The notes below the pieces were generated by a model. That model was not told the origin of the DNA and made no database searches. It was given only the letters and a program-made list of their open reading frames with translations. DNA of 64,000 nt from Companilactobacillus pabuli (GTDB taxonomy: Bacteria > Bacillota > Bacilli > Lactobacillales > Lactobacillaceae), in the NCBI RefSeq assembly GCF_014058425.1, contig NZ_CP049366.1, forward strand, positions 682,001 to 746,000, read 5' to 3'. This document shows positions 7,036 to 14,989 of the stretch, piece after piece (the first letter of the stretch is position 1; the number at the start of each line of letters is the position of its first letter). The position numbers and the translations under genes were made by a program.

Positions 7036-8232
7036 TTATTTTTGATCATTATCGACCATACCAAAGACTAGAACGATGATACCGATAACTAAACCGACAA
7101 CGAAATAGAAGAAGACTGTCGAAACGCTGATACCCAATCCTAATGAGAAACCAATCAAGTAAGGTCCAATAGTGGCACCGATTCGACCGATTGATTGAGT
7201 AAAGCCAATACCAACTCCACGAGTTTCTAATGGATATTGAGTTGGTGTTAAGGCAATCATGATTCCCCAGGCACCTAAAGTAAAGAAGGAGAGAACACAA
7301 CTACTGAAGACAACTAAAAATTCACTTTGAGCAGTTGCAAACATAAATGCTCCAATGATAGTACCTGTTAAATAAATGGCGAGAACTTTTTTACGACTGA
7401 GTTTTCCCATTAAATAAGCGGCTAGGAAATATCCTGGTAATTGGGCAAAACTCATCAATAAAGTATATTTGAAACTGTGGACAACTGAAAAACCACGTTT
7501 GATTAAAACACTAGGTAACCATAAAAACATACCGTAATAAGTGAACATGATGATGAACCAGAGAATACTTAAACAAATCGTAGCGCGACGAAAATCTTTA
7601 GACCAGATTTGACTAAAAGCTACTTTTAAATTCAGTTTTTCATTTTTAACATTTGTTTGCTCCGGTAAGTGGCGTCTGATTACTAATGTGTAAAGGGCCA
7701 TAATTGAGGTAATGATAACTGTTGGACGCCAACCATAAACCGGCATGAATAAGAAAGCTAGTAGGGATGCTAAGATCCAACCAATAGCCCAAAAACTGTC
7801 GACCAAAATCAACATCTTTGAACGGCGATGACCAGAGAACGAATCAGCAATAATAGTTGTTGCTACGGGCAATTCACCACCCAAACCGATACCAGTGATA
7901 AAACGTACCAAGAGAAATTGTGGCAAATTTTGAGTCAGAGCTAGTGCCAAATTACTAATAGAAAATAATAATAACGTAATGATGATGATATTTTTCTTGC
8001 CAAATTTATCAGCCAAGTAACCGAATAAAATGGCACCAATAATCATACCGACAGTAGTAATGGAACTAACTAGTCCAACTTGTCCGTCAGTTAAAAGCAT
8101 TTCCTTTTTTAATAAAGGCATGATAAATGATAATAATGCCACGTCTGCAGCATCAAATAACCAAGCTGTACCAATGACCATTAGTAGTTTTAAGCCACTA
8201 TTGTCCTTGGTATTTATTTCTTGTGATTTCAA
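7036..8232 (-). CDS. MFS transporter, AAHS/NiaP-like (possible niacin permease)
   Basis: 398 residues, 12 hydrophobic helices. MFS signatures: GYLADKFGKK between helices 2 and 3 and LVRFITGIGLGGELPVATTIIADSF at helices 4-5, the latter typical of the AAHS/sugar-porter-like branch that includes the niacin transporter NiaP (YceI). TTG start at 8232 with GGAGG 7 nt before. It follows an NrtR-type Nudix regulator on the same strand after 91 bp. NrtR proteins control NAD-cofactor genes, so niacin or a related precursor is the best guess for cargo; sugar or aromatic acid transport remains possible. Confidence 0.72.
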   Translation of the reverse strand: MKSQEINTKDNSGLKLLMVIGTAWLFDAADVALLSFIMPLLKKEMLLTDGQVGLVSSITTVGMIIGAILFGYLADKFGKKNIIIITLLLFSISNLALALTQNLPQFLLVRFITGIGLGGELPVATTIIADSFSGHRRSKMLILVDSFWAIGWILASLLAFLFMPVYGWRPTVIITSIMALYTLVIRRHLPEQTNVKNEKLNLKVAFSQIWSKDFRRATICLSILWFIIMFTYYGMFLWLPSVLIKRGFSVVHSFKYTLLMSFAQLPGYFLAAYLMGKLSRKKVLAIYLTGTIIGAFMFATAQSEFLVVFSSCVLSFFTLGAWGIMIALTPTQYPLETRGVGIGFTQSIGRIGATIGPYLIGFSLGLGISVSTVFFYFVVGLVIGIIVLVFGMVDNDQK

Positions 8233-8275
8233 GATCTACCTCCAAAATTATAAAGAATAATAACTATTTTTATTA

Positions 8276-8292
8276 AAGGTAAAAGTTACCTT
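8276..8292. promoter_or_regulatory. 17-bp palindrome upstream of the MFS gene
   Basis: AAGGTAA, 3-bp centre, TTACCTT: a perfect 7-3-7 inverted repeat between the regulator and transporter genes, 44 bp before the transporter start. Candidate operator for the neighbouring NrtR-like protein, or part of an intergenic hairpin; no binding evidence. Confidence 0.45.
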
Positions 8293-8323
8293 AAATAGCT
8301 TAAAAATAAGACTAGCAGAAGCC

Positions 8324-9097
8324 TTATTTTTGGTCAAGTAACCCACGAAGTTTATACAATTTGGCTGGTCGACCACTCTTTCCATGTTCACTACCGACCT
8401 CAATAAATAGATGCGAGTGTGTCTTGCGGAAGTTTGAGTTATCAATGTTTGTGACTGGTTCTTTCCAAAAAGTAGCGTAGACCTCACGGGCTTGTTTGAG
8501 GGTAAATTGGTCTCCTAAAATTAATAAGATAGTTGGTAAATAATTTAGACGATTAGTAATTCTATTAAAAGCCAAACGAAGAATCAATTCATGATCAGCT
8601 ATCAAATGCTTATCATTATTGAATTCATCGATATTGTTATAAAAATCACTTTCCGATATTTTATCCGATAAAGTTTTAAAAATTAAATTTTGATATTTCA
8701 ACAAATATTGATCTGCTGAATACTGAACGTGGAACCATTCGGCGTCTTTTGCCCCATAACCAGCTGTTAAATCAATCTTTTGGGGAAGATAGGTCATATA
8801 AGTTAAAGCAATTTCACGATTTTTTAGAGTTCGATTAACGTTACTAAAAGTTGCCAGTTGTTCAGTCGAAAATTCTGGTAGGTTAATGCCAATTTTTTCT
8901 CGAATCAAACGCAAAGAAGCTTCCTCAGCACTTTCGTCTTTTCGAAGAATTGTTGTAGGTAAGCCCCATTTGTCAACGTTTTGACCCAGAGAGTTTTTAA
9001 CTAGCAAAACAAGTATTTCTTTATTAGTTGGGTCAAAACTCCAAATAATATTAGCGACATTGATGATTAAATTGTTGTTCAAATTAGTTTCAACCAT
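8324..9097 (-). CDS. Nudix-domain transcriptional regulator, NrtR-like
   Basis: 257 residues. N-terminal Nudix fold (about 10-145): ANIIWSF opening, KWGLPTT loop and a degenerate Nudix box (ESAEEASLRLIREKIGI) in which the usual catalytic glycine and the REUXEE glutamates are not all kept, as in non-hydrolytic NrtR proteins. C-terminal winged helix (about 165-257): FTLKQAREVYATFWKEP...DNSNFRKTHSHL...GRPAKLYKLR, the NrtR_WHD pattern. Such regulators sense ADP-ribose-type ligands and control NAD metabolism or, in other branches, sugar genes. The gene is directly upstream of an MFS carrier. Architecture confident; regulon inferred. Confidence 0.82.
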   Translation of the reverse strand: MVETNLNNNLIINVANIIWSFDPTNKEILVLLVKNSLGQNVDKWGLPTTILRKDESAEEASLRLIREKIGINLPEFSTEQLATFSNVNRTLKNREIALTYMTYLPQKIDLTAGYGAKDAEWFHVQYSADQYLLKYQNLIFKTLSDKISESDFYNNIDEFNNDKHLIADHELILRLAFNRITNRLNYLPTILLILGDQFTLKQAREVYATFWKEPVTNIDNSNFRKTHSHLFIEVGSEHGKSGRPAKLYKLRGLLDQK

Positions 9098-9168
9098 GTA
9101 TTATGACACCTTCTAATTATTACTATACTTATTATAATTTACTTTTCGTACAGTAGCATTAGATTTAC

Positions 9169-9328
9169 TTGTTAATAATTAAAAAGGATTATATAACTGA
9201 AATGGAGGTTGAGAGGTCTCCAAGAAGAAAGATGGTAAAAAGTTATTCCCCAAAGGGTCCTGGAAAACCATCTTGAGAATTGGCTCTGTTTCATATCGAA
9301 AAATTCGTATATGGAGGGGAATTATATA
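9169..9328 (+). promoter_or_regulatory. Promoter and structured 5' leader of the WxL gene
   Basis: TTGTTA (9169-9174), 17 bp, TATAAC (9192-9197) predicts a start near 9204 and so a leader of about 125 nt. The leader holds an 8-bp stem AAGATGGT/ACCATCTT enclosing CCCC-AAA-GGG and TTCC/GGAA pairs, then a CGAA/TTCG hairpin just before the GGAGGGG ribosome site. No Rho-independent terminator is seen in the leader, so if regulatory it would act on translation or RNA stability. No known riboswitch class was recognised. Confidence 0.5.
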
Positions 9329-9958
9329 ATGAAAAAATTGTTAAAGAATAGTTTATTAATCGGTGCTGCAATTTTAGGAATAGGTTCTGTTGGTGCAGGT
9401 GGAATCGTCACGAAGGCTGCAACGACAACGCCAGCTCCAGAAACATCAACGTCGACGGCAGATTTGACACCTGGAACAATCACGTTGGATAGTGTACCTG
9501 GTGGCTCAACAAGTACAACGACACCTGGTGGAATTGATTTTGGTACAGTTGCATCAAGTGCTAGTGATGCTACATACAAATCAACAAGTATTTCTAGCGA
9601 CTTGCACGTAACTAACCCTGGTGAACCAACTGGCTGGTCAGTCTCAGTTGCAGATAGTGCTTTCAGTAATGCTACTGGTGGTAGTTTGAAGGGTGCTGTT
9701 TTGTCACTTGCTGATAGTAAGTCACCAGCATTGACGGCTGATGCTTCGGATAACGTTTCTGCATTACCAACATTTAGTCCAACAATTGCATTGTCATCAG
9801 CTCCAGCAACTGTAGTTGATACTGCTGCTGGTGATGGTGTTGGTGCTTATACTGCAACATACAATGCTGGCGATGCTTCATTGATGGTTCCAGCAGGGAA
9901 TGTCGGTGGATCCTATAGTTCAACATTGACTTGGACTTTGTCCAATGCACCTAGCTAA
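9329..9958 (+). CDS. Small WxL-domain cell-surface protein
   Basis: 209 residues. Signal peptide (about 1-31: KKLLKNSLLIGAAILGIGSVGAGG...AAT), a Thr/Ser/Pro/Gly linker, then a WxL domain whose two hallmarks are visible: DLHVTNPGEPTGWSVSV and the C-terminal TLTWTLSNAPS. WxL proteins bind peptidoglycan non-covalently on the outside of low-GC Gram-positives and work with a WxL-interacting membrane protein, which is the next gene. The protein is almost only a WxL domain, as in the small WxL partners of Csc-type clusters. ATG with GGAGGGG 9 nt upstream. A terminator lies between it and its partner, suggesting higher expression of this gene. Confidence 0.9.
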   Translation: MKKLLKNSLLIGAAILGIGSVGAGGIVTKAATTTPAPETSTSTADLTPGTITLDSVPGGSTSTTTPGGIDFGTVASSASDATYKSTSISSDLHVTNPGEPTGWSVSVADSAFSNATGGSLKGAVLSLADSKSPALTADASDNVSALPTFSPTIALSSAPATVVDTAAGDGVGAYTATYNAGDASLMVPAGNVGGSYSSTLTWTLSNAPS

Positions 9959-9985
9959 AAAGTAAGGTTACAATTTTAGGTTACA

Positions 9986-10021
9986 AAGAAGAGGGGTATT
10001 TAATTATGCCTCTCTTTTTTT
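9986..10021 (+). terminator. Intra-operon terminator after the WxL gene
   Basis: AAGAGGGG pairs with CCTCTCTT (one G-T) around a 13-nt loop, followed by seven T. It sits inside the WxL-WxLIP pair and may act as partial attenuation. Confidence 0.75.
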
Positions 10022-10033
10022 GGAGGAATTATT

Positions 10034-11071
10034 TTGAAAAAGTCGTTAGTGGGATTTTTGATTTTTATATCGATGTTTCTTGGTTTTCAATTTTTGAATA
10101 CTCCAGTTCAAGCGGCGGTCACGCCAACAGTCAATTATAGTGTGAGCCCAGAAAGTGCCAATAATCAAATTGACAAAAAAATAGGTTATTATGATCTAAA
10201 GGTTAGTCCTAACCAGAAAGAAAATATTAAATTTAAGATCAATAATAACAGTACTTCGACGCAATCTTATGATATTCAAATCAATCGTGCCACGACTGAT
10301 GTTAATGGCGTGATTGTTTATAATAAGCATGGGGGAAAACCTGATCACGATTTAAAATATAACATTGAAAATTTGGTGACTTATCCCAAAAATGTGACTG
10401 TACCTGCAAAAGCTTCTAAAGAAGTAACAGTCGGAATTCAAGCACCTAGTGGTCATTTTGAAGGTGAACTGTTAGGTGGTATTTTAGTTGAAGAAAATAA
10501 TCAGATAAACAATAAAAAGAAAGTTAAGGGCGTTTCATTAAGAAATAAATATGATTATGTTTTGGGTTTACAACTTCAACAAAGTACAGATGCTGTAAAA
10601 CTTGATTTGAAATTTGATAAAGCCTTTCAAGTAACTACTAATAGTGATCAGATTTCAGTTGAGGGTCAAATGGATAATGATGTTCCAGAGTTGGAAAATA
10701 AAGTTTCGGTAGATGCTAAAATTACGCCTAAGAATAGTAAAAAGATTATTTTGAGATCTGATAAGAAGAACATGTCCATTGCTCCTGATAGCAAATTTGA
10801 TTATCCAGTCAATGTCAACACACCTAGTGGTACTGGAAAAAATAAGAGATTAAAACCTGGTACTTATACGACGTATTTGAACGTCAAAGCTAATAATGGT
10901 CAAAATGCTTGGAAAATGAAGCGTAACTTCACAATTAGCAGTCGTGAGAATAAACAATTGAATAAGAAAGTTCCAAATCGTTCTCATGATCTATGGATTA
11001 TATTAGGCGCCATCGTAGCTATGTTAATAATTGCCGGTAGTGTTATTTACATTTATAGAAAAAGAAGATAA
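10034..11071 (+). CDS. WxL-interacting protein (DUF916/DUF3324)
   Basis: 345 residues: signal peptide ending near VQA (28), DUF916 (WxLIP peptidoglycan-binding domain, about 30-160: NYSVSPESANNQ...GYYDLKVSPNQKENIKFKINN, ...APSGHFEGELLGGI), DUF3324 (host-binding domain, about 165-305), then one membrane helix (about 318-338) and a KRR tail. This is the standard WxLIP layout: a membrane-anchored receptor that docks WxL proteins at the cell wall. TTG start with GGAGGAA upstream. Partner of the preceding WxL gene; it might also serve the large WxL-like protein at 58.5-62.1 kb (inference). Confidence 0.92.
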   Translation: MKKSLVGFLIFISMFLGFQFLNTPVQAAVTPTVNYSVSPESANNQIDKKIGYYDLKVSPNQKENIKFKINNNSTSTQSYDIQINRATTDVNGVIVYNKHGGKPDHDLKYNIENLVTYPKNVTVPAKASKEVTVGIQAPSGHFEGELLGGILVEENNQINNKKKVKGVSLRNKYDYVLGLQLQQSTDAVKLDLKFDKAFQVTTNSDQISVEGQMDNDVPELENKVSVDAKITPKNSKKIILRSDKKNMSIAPDSKFDYPVNVNTPSGTGKNKRLKPGTYTTYLNVKANNGQNAWKMKRNFTISSRENKQLNKKVPNRSHDLWIILGAIVAMLIIAGSVIYIYRKRR

Positions 11072-11072
11072 A

Positions 11073-11107
11073 AAAAACGTGTGAATCCTAAAATTCACAC
11101 GTTTTTT
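11073..11107. terminator. Bidirectional terminator
   Basis: Perfect stem AACGTGTGAAT/ATTCACACGTT with A-run before and T-run after, between the convergent WxLIP and SMR genes. Confidence 0.92.
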
Positions 11108-11417
11108 AGAATGCATTTATTAGAACGGTTCCCGATACTACTAAAACGAGTCCAGCGATTGAAGCAACTGACAGTGATTCGTGATAAAAGACCATTCCTG
11201 CAATTGTGACTAGTATCAACCCAACGCTACCCCAAGTGGCATAAGTCAAACTGAGAGGTAATCTTTTCAATACGTGGGAGAGGACGAATAAGCAGATGAA
11301 GTAAGATAATAATGTACCCAATGTAGGTAACAAATTAGTGAAGCCATCCGTCTTCTTTAAAAGTGAAGTCCCCAAAACTTCAAAACCGATTGATACTAGT
11401 AGTAGTAAGTAATTCAT
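11106..11417 (-). CDS. Small multidrug resistance (SMR) family transporter
   Basis: 103 residues, four membrane helices. The essential Glu is present at position 13 (LVSIGFEVLGTSLLK), matching EmrE Glu14, and the helix-3 block is LTYATWGSVG with the conserved Tyr and Trp. Works as a dimer exchanging protons for cationic drugs or small organic cations; some relatives export guanidinium. A single gene, so a homodimer is likely. ATG start with GAGGAAA upstream. Confidence 0.9.
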   Translation of the reverse strand: MNYLLLLVSIGFEVLGTSLLKKTDGFTNLLPTLGTLLSYFICLFVLSHVLKRLPLSLTYATWGSVGLILVTIAGMVFYHESLSVASIAGLVLVVSGTVLINAF

Positions 11418-11555
11418 AAGCTTTTCCTCGGTTAAAATTTTTCTCTCAATATCATACCCGATTTTTTCTAAAAAGACACGAATTATTTTTAGAATTGAGA
11501 AACTTTTTATATGATTTTATAAATTTTGATTTTTTTTTATATATCAGAATCACAA

Positions 11556-11584
11556 TTGACAATTAAGTTAAAATATATTAATTT
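11556..11584 (+). promoter_or_regulatory. Promoter of the ABC-2/nuclease operon
   Basis: TTGACA (11556-11561), 17 bp, TAATTT (11579-11584). It predicts a start near 11591, which rules out the longer in-frame start at 11526 and supports TTG 11619 for the permease. Confidence 0.6.
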
Positions 11585-11618
11585 AATTGATGATTTTTGC
11601 GGAAAATGGGGATTAAAT

Positions 11619-12326
11619 TTGGAATTAAGAAACGATTGGGCACTTTTTAAAATACAACTGACGATAGCTTTTAAAGAACGCTTTTACTTTGTCTATACTT
11701 TGATCGTACCGATGTTTATGGTCTTTTTGAATAAAACTTTGGATTTTCAAGATAATGAGTCTATTTATGTATATTGGTCGTATATCGTCGTGACCACTGT
11801 TTTTAATGGCTTCTTATTAAATTTGGTTCGCTTACGTGAGAGCGGCTTTTTAAAAACACTGACTTATTTGAGTGGCTCACAGCATTCGATTGTTCTGGCC
11901 AATTTGTTGGTTCAGTTAGTAATTGTGCAATTGGAAATCTTCTTGTTTAATTTATACGTTACTTTTTTTATTACACACGTATCTGCATTAACTTTTGTGT
12001 ACGGTTTTTTGTCATCTTCGCTAATAACTATTTTGTGCATCGCGATGATGTCAATTTTTTTTATTTTAAAGATTCGTCGTGCTATTTTTAATTATTTAGT
12101 GGGAGGTATCTTTACAATTGGCGTATTATTATTAGGCGTTCATCCACAAGGGACCAACAAAGCCGTTTTAACTGTGTTTAGTCCGTTTCAATTTGTTTAT
12201 GGTTTGTATGTCATACCTTGCTCGACTATTAGATACGCTATTTTTCTTGCTTTTTGTAGTTTGCTATACTTAACAATTAGTGTGTTAGTTTTCAAGAAAT
12301 TTTCGATTGGAGAGAAATTACGATGA
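11619..12326 (+). CDS. ABC-2 type transporter permease subunit
   Basis: About 235 residues with six hydrophobic segments after a short amphipathic start (ELRNDWALFKIQLTIAFKERFYF), the typical ABC-2 permease opening; ends in a basic tail. TTG 11619 is preferred because GGGG lies 7 nt upstream and the promoter at 11556-11584 precludes upstream starts. It overlaps the ATPase gene by 4 nt (ATGA), so the two form one transporter. No substrate motif is visible. Drug, lantibiotic-immunity-like or polysaccharide roles are all compatible; its operon partner is a secreted lipoprotein nuclease. Confidence 0.72.
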   Translation: MELRNDWALFKIQLTIAFKERFYFVYTLIVPMFMVFLNKTLDFQDNESIYVYWSYIVVTTVFNGFLLNLVRLRESGFLKTLTYLSGSQHSIVLANLLVQLVIVQLEIFLFNLYVTFFITHVSALTFVYGFLSSSLITILCIAMMSIFFILKIRRAIFNYLVGGIFTIGVLLLGVHPQGTNKAVLTVFSPFQFVYGLYVIPCSTIRYAIFLAFCSLLYLTISVLVFKKFSIGEKLR

Positions 12327-12934
12327 AAATCGAAAATTTTAATTTAACTAAGCAAAAAAGAATCATTTTTAAAAATGTTAGTTTCTATTTTGAGGACTGC
12401 CAATTGAACTTTGTGCTTGGTAAACGTCAAAGTGGGAAGACTGAATTATTAGATCAGATTGCCCAAAATGAATCACTAGATAATTTGATTGGCTTTCCTA
12501 AGACATCTGAAATTGCTTATTTAGCACAACAAAATGACTTTTACGTTAATTTGACGGTGGCAGAAATTTTGCATTTTATCAGACAATTGGATGGAACTAA
12601 AAAATTCACGCCACCTTTGCGTATTTTACAATTAGAGCAACAAAGATTTTTAGAATTATCAATGATTGAGAAAAAGCTTGTAATTATTTATCTCAATATT
12701 ATGGTAGAAAAAGAACTATATTTATTTGATGAGCCAGAAATGGGTTTGGATCTTGTTTCATCTCAAGAGGTCTTTAGCTGGATTAGAGAATTAGTCAAAT
12801 TAGATAAAACAATCATTATTGCTACGAATAAATTAGATAATATTTGCGACATCGATAACGTTAACTACATCAAAGCTCATGATGAAATTTTAGTGGATAG
12901 TTATTTGAAAATTAAATCACGCATGGCTTTTTAA
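12323..12934 (+). CDS. Divergent ABC transporter ATP-binding protein
   Basis: 203 residues. Walker A is intact (GKRQSGKTE, about 35-43), the Q-loop is AYLAQQND, and Walker B is ELYLFDEPEMGLD with the catalytic Glu. The ABC signature is not LSGGQ-like: the region before Walker B reads ELSMIEKKLVIIYLN, and the H-loop position reads IATNK. With a signature and switch His this unusual, ATP hydrolysis in a symmetric homodimer is doubtful unless the family has diverged specifically. Short for an ABC ATPase. Overlaps the permease start-to-stop and is 11 nt before the nuclease gene. Confidence 0.75.
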   Translation: MKIENFNLTKQKRIIFKNVSFYFEDCQLNFVLGKRQSGKTELLDQIAQNESLDNLIGFPKTSEIAYLAQQNDFYVNLTVAEILHFIRQLDGTKKFTPPLRILQLEQQRFLELSMIEKKLVIIYLNIMVEKELYLFDEPEMGLDLVSSQEVFSWIRELVKLDKTIIIATNKLDNICDIDNVNYIKAHDEILVDSYLKIKSRMAF

Positions 12935-12945
12935 AGGGGATTATT

Positions 12946-13764
12946 TTGAAGAAATTATTATTGTTATTATTACCGTTACTTTTAGGCGGATGTGCAGCTA
13001 ATACTAATAATCAAAGTCAACAAGAAAATACTTCTAACAAAGTTGATTCGGTTATTAGTGCTGAAAAACTAAGTCAATGGACTTATTCATCAGGTGATAA
13101 ACCAGTTAAGGTTTTAAATGATGACAGACCCTCAACAATTAAAGCATCTGATTTCAAAAGTGAACATATTGATTATGGTGGTTTAGATAAACTTAATCGA
13201 ACTAAAACAGCAACGGCCTACTTAACGGGAAATAATTTAGGACGCTCGAATACACGGACTGAACAAACTTGGCGTCCAACGGGATGGAATAATCAACCTA
13301 GATACGTTAAAGGACAACGAATTATTCCTCAAAATCGAGGACACTTGATAGCCTATACAATGACCTTTAATCTGAATAAATCCGGACAAGTTCAACAAGG
13401 AGAGTTAGGAAGTATCGATAATCCTTATAACTTGTTTACTCAAACAAGTTTTTCCAATCAAAAAACGATGGTTCAAGTAGAGCAGACAGTCAGAAACTCA
13501 TTGGCTAAAAATAAAAAGGTTATTTATCAAGTTACACCGGTTTTTCGTGGCAATGAATTGATGGCTCGAGGTGTTTGGGTACAAGCGTTGGCAACTGATG
13601 GGAGTATGAAATTGAATCGTTATTTATGGAATGTTGAAGATCACTTACAATTCGACTATGCGACTGGTCGTTCAAGAGTTGATTTGGAATTTCAAGTTCC
13701 TGAGGTGAAGAATCCTTATCAACAGCGTCATTATTATAAGAAGAATTATCATCGGAATTATTAA
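12946..13764 (+). CDS. Lipoprotein DNA/RNA non-specific endonuclease (EndA/NucA-like)
   Basis: 272 residues. Lipobox LLLGGC puts the acylated Cys at about residue 16, so it is anchored on the outer face of the membrane. The beta-beta-alpha-Me nuclease core is present: RGH motif as N-R-G-H-L-I-A-Y (about 130-137; Asn where Serratia nuclease has Asp), the Asn-rich metal region (DNPYNLFTQTSFSNQKTMVQVEQ, about 165-185) and KVIYQVTPVF. Family members degrade or nick extracellular DNA, and EndA-like ones take part in DNA uptake. TTG start with AAGGGGA. Third gene after an ABC-2 permease/ATPase pair, likely one transcript; a role of the transporter in nuclease or DNA handling is speculation. Confidence 0.85.
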   Translation: MKKLLLLLLPLLLGGCAANTNNQSQQENTSNKVDSVISAEKLSQWTYSSGDKPVKVLNDDRPSTIKASDFKSEHIDYGGLDKLNRTKTATAYLTGNNLGRSNTRTEQTWRPTGWNNQPRYVKGQRIIPQNRGHLIAYTMTFNLNKSGQVQQGELGSIDNPYNLFTQTSFSNQKTMVQVEQTVRNSLAKNKKVIYQVTPVFRGNELMARGVWVQALATDGSMKLNRYLWNVEDHLQFDYATGRSRVDLEFQVPEVKNPYQQRHYYKKNYHRNY

Positions 13765-13765
13765 T

Positions 13766-13804
13766 AAAAAATGGTCTCACCAAATTTGGCGAGACCATTT
13801 TTTT
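13766..13804. terminator. Bidirectional terminator
   Basis: AATGGTCTC-A-CCAAA/TTTGG-C-GAGACCATT with A-run and T-run, between convergent nuclease and alcohol dehydrogenase genes. Confidence 0.92.
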
Positions 13805-13806
13805 AA

Positions 13807-14850
13807 TTAGTCACTAACAACAACTAGTGATTTGATAACTTTACGATCAGTCATAGCTTTATAAGCTGCATCGATGTCATCGAGTTTGAAACTCTTTGTA
13901 AAGACTAATCCTGGATTGATTTTTCCATCCAAAACAGCTTTTAAAAGAAGTTGTTTGTCATAGGTTGAAACAGAAGCAGGGCCACCGGCAATTGAAATAT
14001 TGTTTTCAAATGGAGTAGCGATATCCATTTTGCCAGTATGTGGCAAACCAACACGACCAACGACACTACCAGGACGACCAACACGTAGTGCAGTTTCAGT
14101 TGATAATTCAGTTCCGACACATTCAAGTACAGCGTCAGCACCGAATCCGTTGGTTAGTTCAAGCATCTTTTTAACACCTTCATCGCCACGTTCAGCGACG
14201 TTATCAGTGGCACCAAATGTTTTAGCAAGTGCTTGACGATCAGGATGACGACTAGTAGATATGATTTTCTTGGCGCCAAGTAGTTTAGCAGAAATAATTC
14301 CACACAAACCGACAGCTCCATCACCCAAGACAACTACTGTGTCGCCTTCTTTAACGTGAGCAACACGAGCAGCATGGAAACCAGTTGCCAAAACATCGGC
14401 TAAAGTCAAAAGTGATTTGAGCATTCCTTCACTGTAATCACTAGGTTGGCCAGGAACTTTAATCAAAGCCCATTGACCATGTTGAAATCTAATGTATTCG
14501 GCTTGGTTACCATTACTGAAATTATCCTTGTGTGATTGACAATCGCCATCAAAGCCGGCTAAACAAGCAGGGCAGTGTCCACAACCGTGAGTAAATGGAG
14601 CAATTACGAAATCACCAGGTTTAACAGTTGTGATATCTTTTCCAACTTCTTCAACAATTCCGATAGCTTCGTGACCAGAATTTTCAGAGTTTGGAGCCTT
14701 GTCTTCAAGACCACGATAAGCCCAGAGATCTGAACCACAGACACAAGCACGGACAACTTTGATAATTACATCATCATTTGCTTGGATGGTAGGTTTATCA
14801 ACATTTTCGATCTTCATTTGACCGACTTTTTCAAAAACAGCTTTTTTCAT
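13807..14850 (-). CDS. Zinc-dependent alcohol dehydrogenase (MDR family)
   Basis: 347 residues. Catalytic zinc ligands: Cys near 38 (VCGSDLWAYRG), His-Glu pair (NSGHEAIG, about 60-64); structural zinc Cys cluster HGCGHCPACLAGFDGDC (about 90-106). NAD(P) Rossmann motif VVVLGDGAVGLCG (about 172-184). So all four structural Cys and the active-site ligands are kept and the enzyme should work, oxidising or reducing a small alcohol/aldehyde or sugar alcohol. The DLWAYRG and GHCPAC pattern is that of the Zn-ADH group often annotated as IMP-dehydrogenase-like or threonine-dehydrogenase-like. ATG with GGAGGCG. Single gene. Confidence 0.88.
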   Translation of the reverse strand: MKKAVFEKVGQMKIENVDKPTIQANDDVIIKVVRACVCGSDLWAYRGLEDKAPNSENSGHEAIGIVEEVGKDITTVKPGDFVIAPFTHGCGHCPACLAGFDGDCQSHKDNFSNGNQAEYIRFQHGQWALIKVPGQPSDYSEGMLKSLLTLADVLATGFHAARVAHVKEGDTVVVLGDGAVGLCGIISAKLLGAKKIISTSRHPDRQALAKTFGATDNVAERGDEGVKKMLELTNGFGADAVLECVGTELSTETALRVGRPGSVVGRVGLPHTGKMDIATPFENNISIAGGPASVSTYDKQLLLKAVLDGKINPGLVFTKSFKLDDIDAAYKAMTDRKVIKSLVVVSD

Positions 14851-14931
14851 ATGACGCCTCCATTAATTTATCACTTTGATTATAACGTTTTTTTAGGGAT
14901 ATTTGTTTTTAGATTAATTTTTTATACCTAA

Positions 14932-14960
14932 TTGACATTTAACTAAATTAAAATTATTAT
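14932..14960 (+). promoter_or_regulatory. Promoter of azlCD
   Basis: TTGACA (14932-14937), 17 bp, TATTAT (14955-14960), about 30 bp before the azlC start. Confidence 0.75.
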
Positions 14961-14989
14961 AATTATTTAACTGAGGAGGGGGAAAGCAT

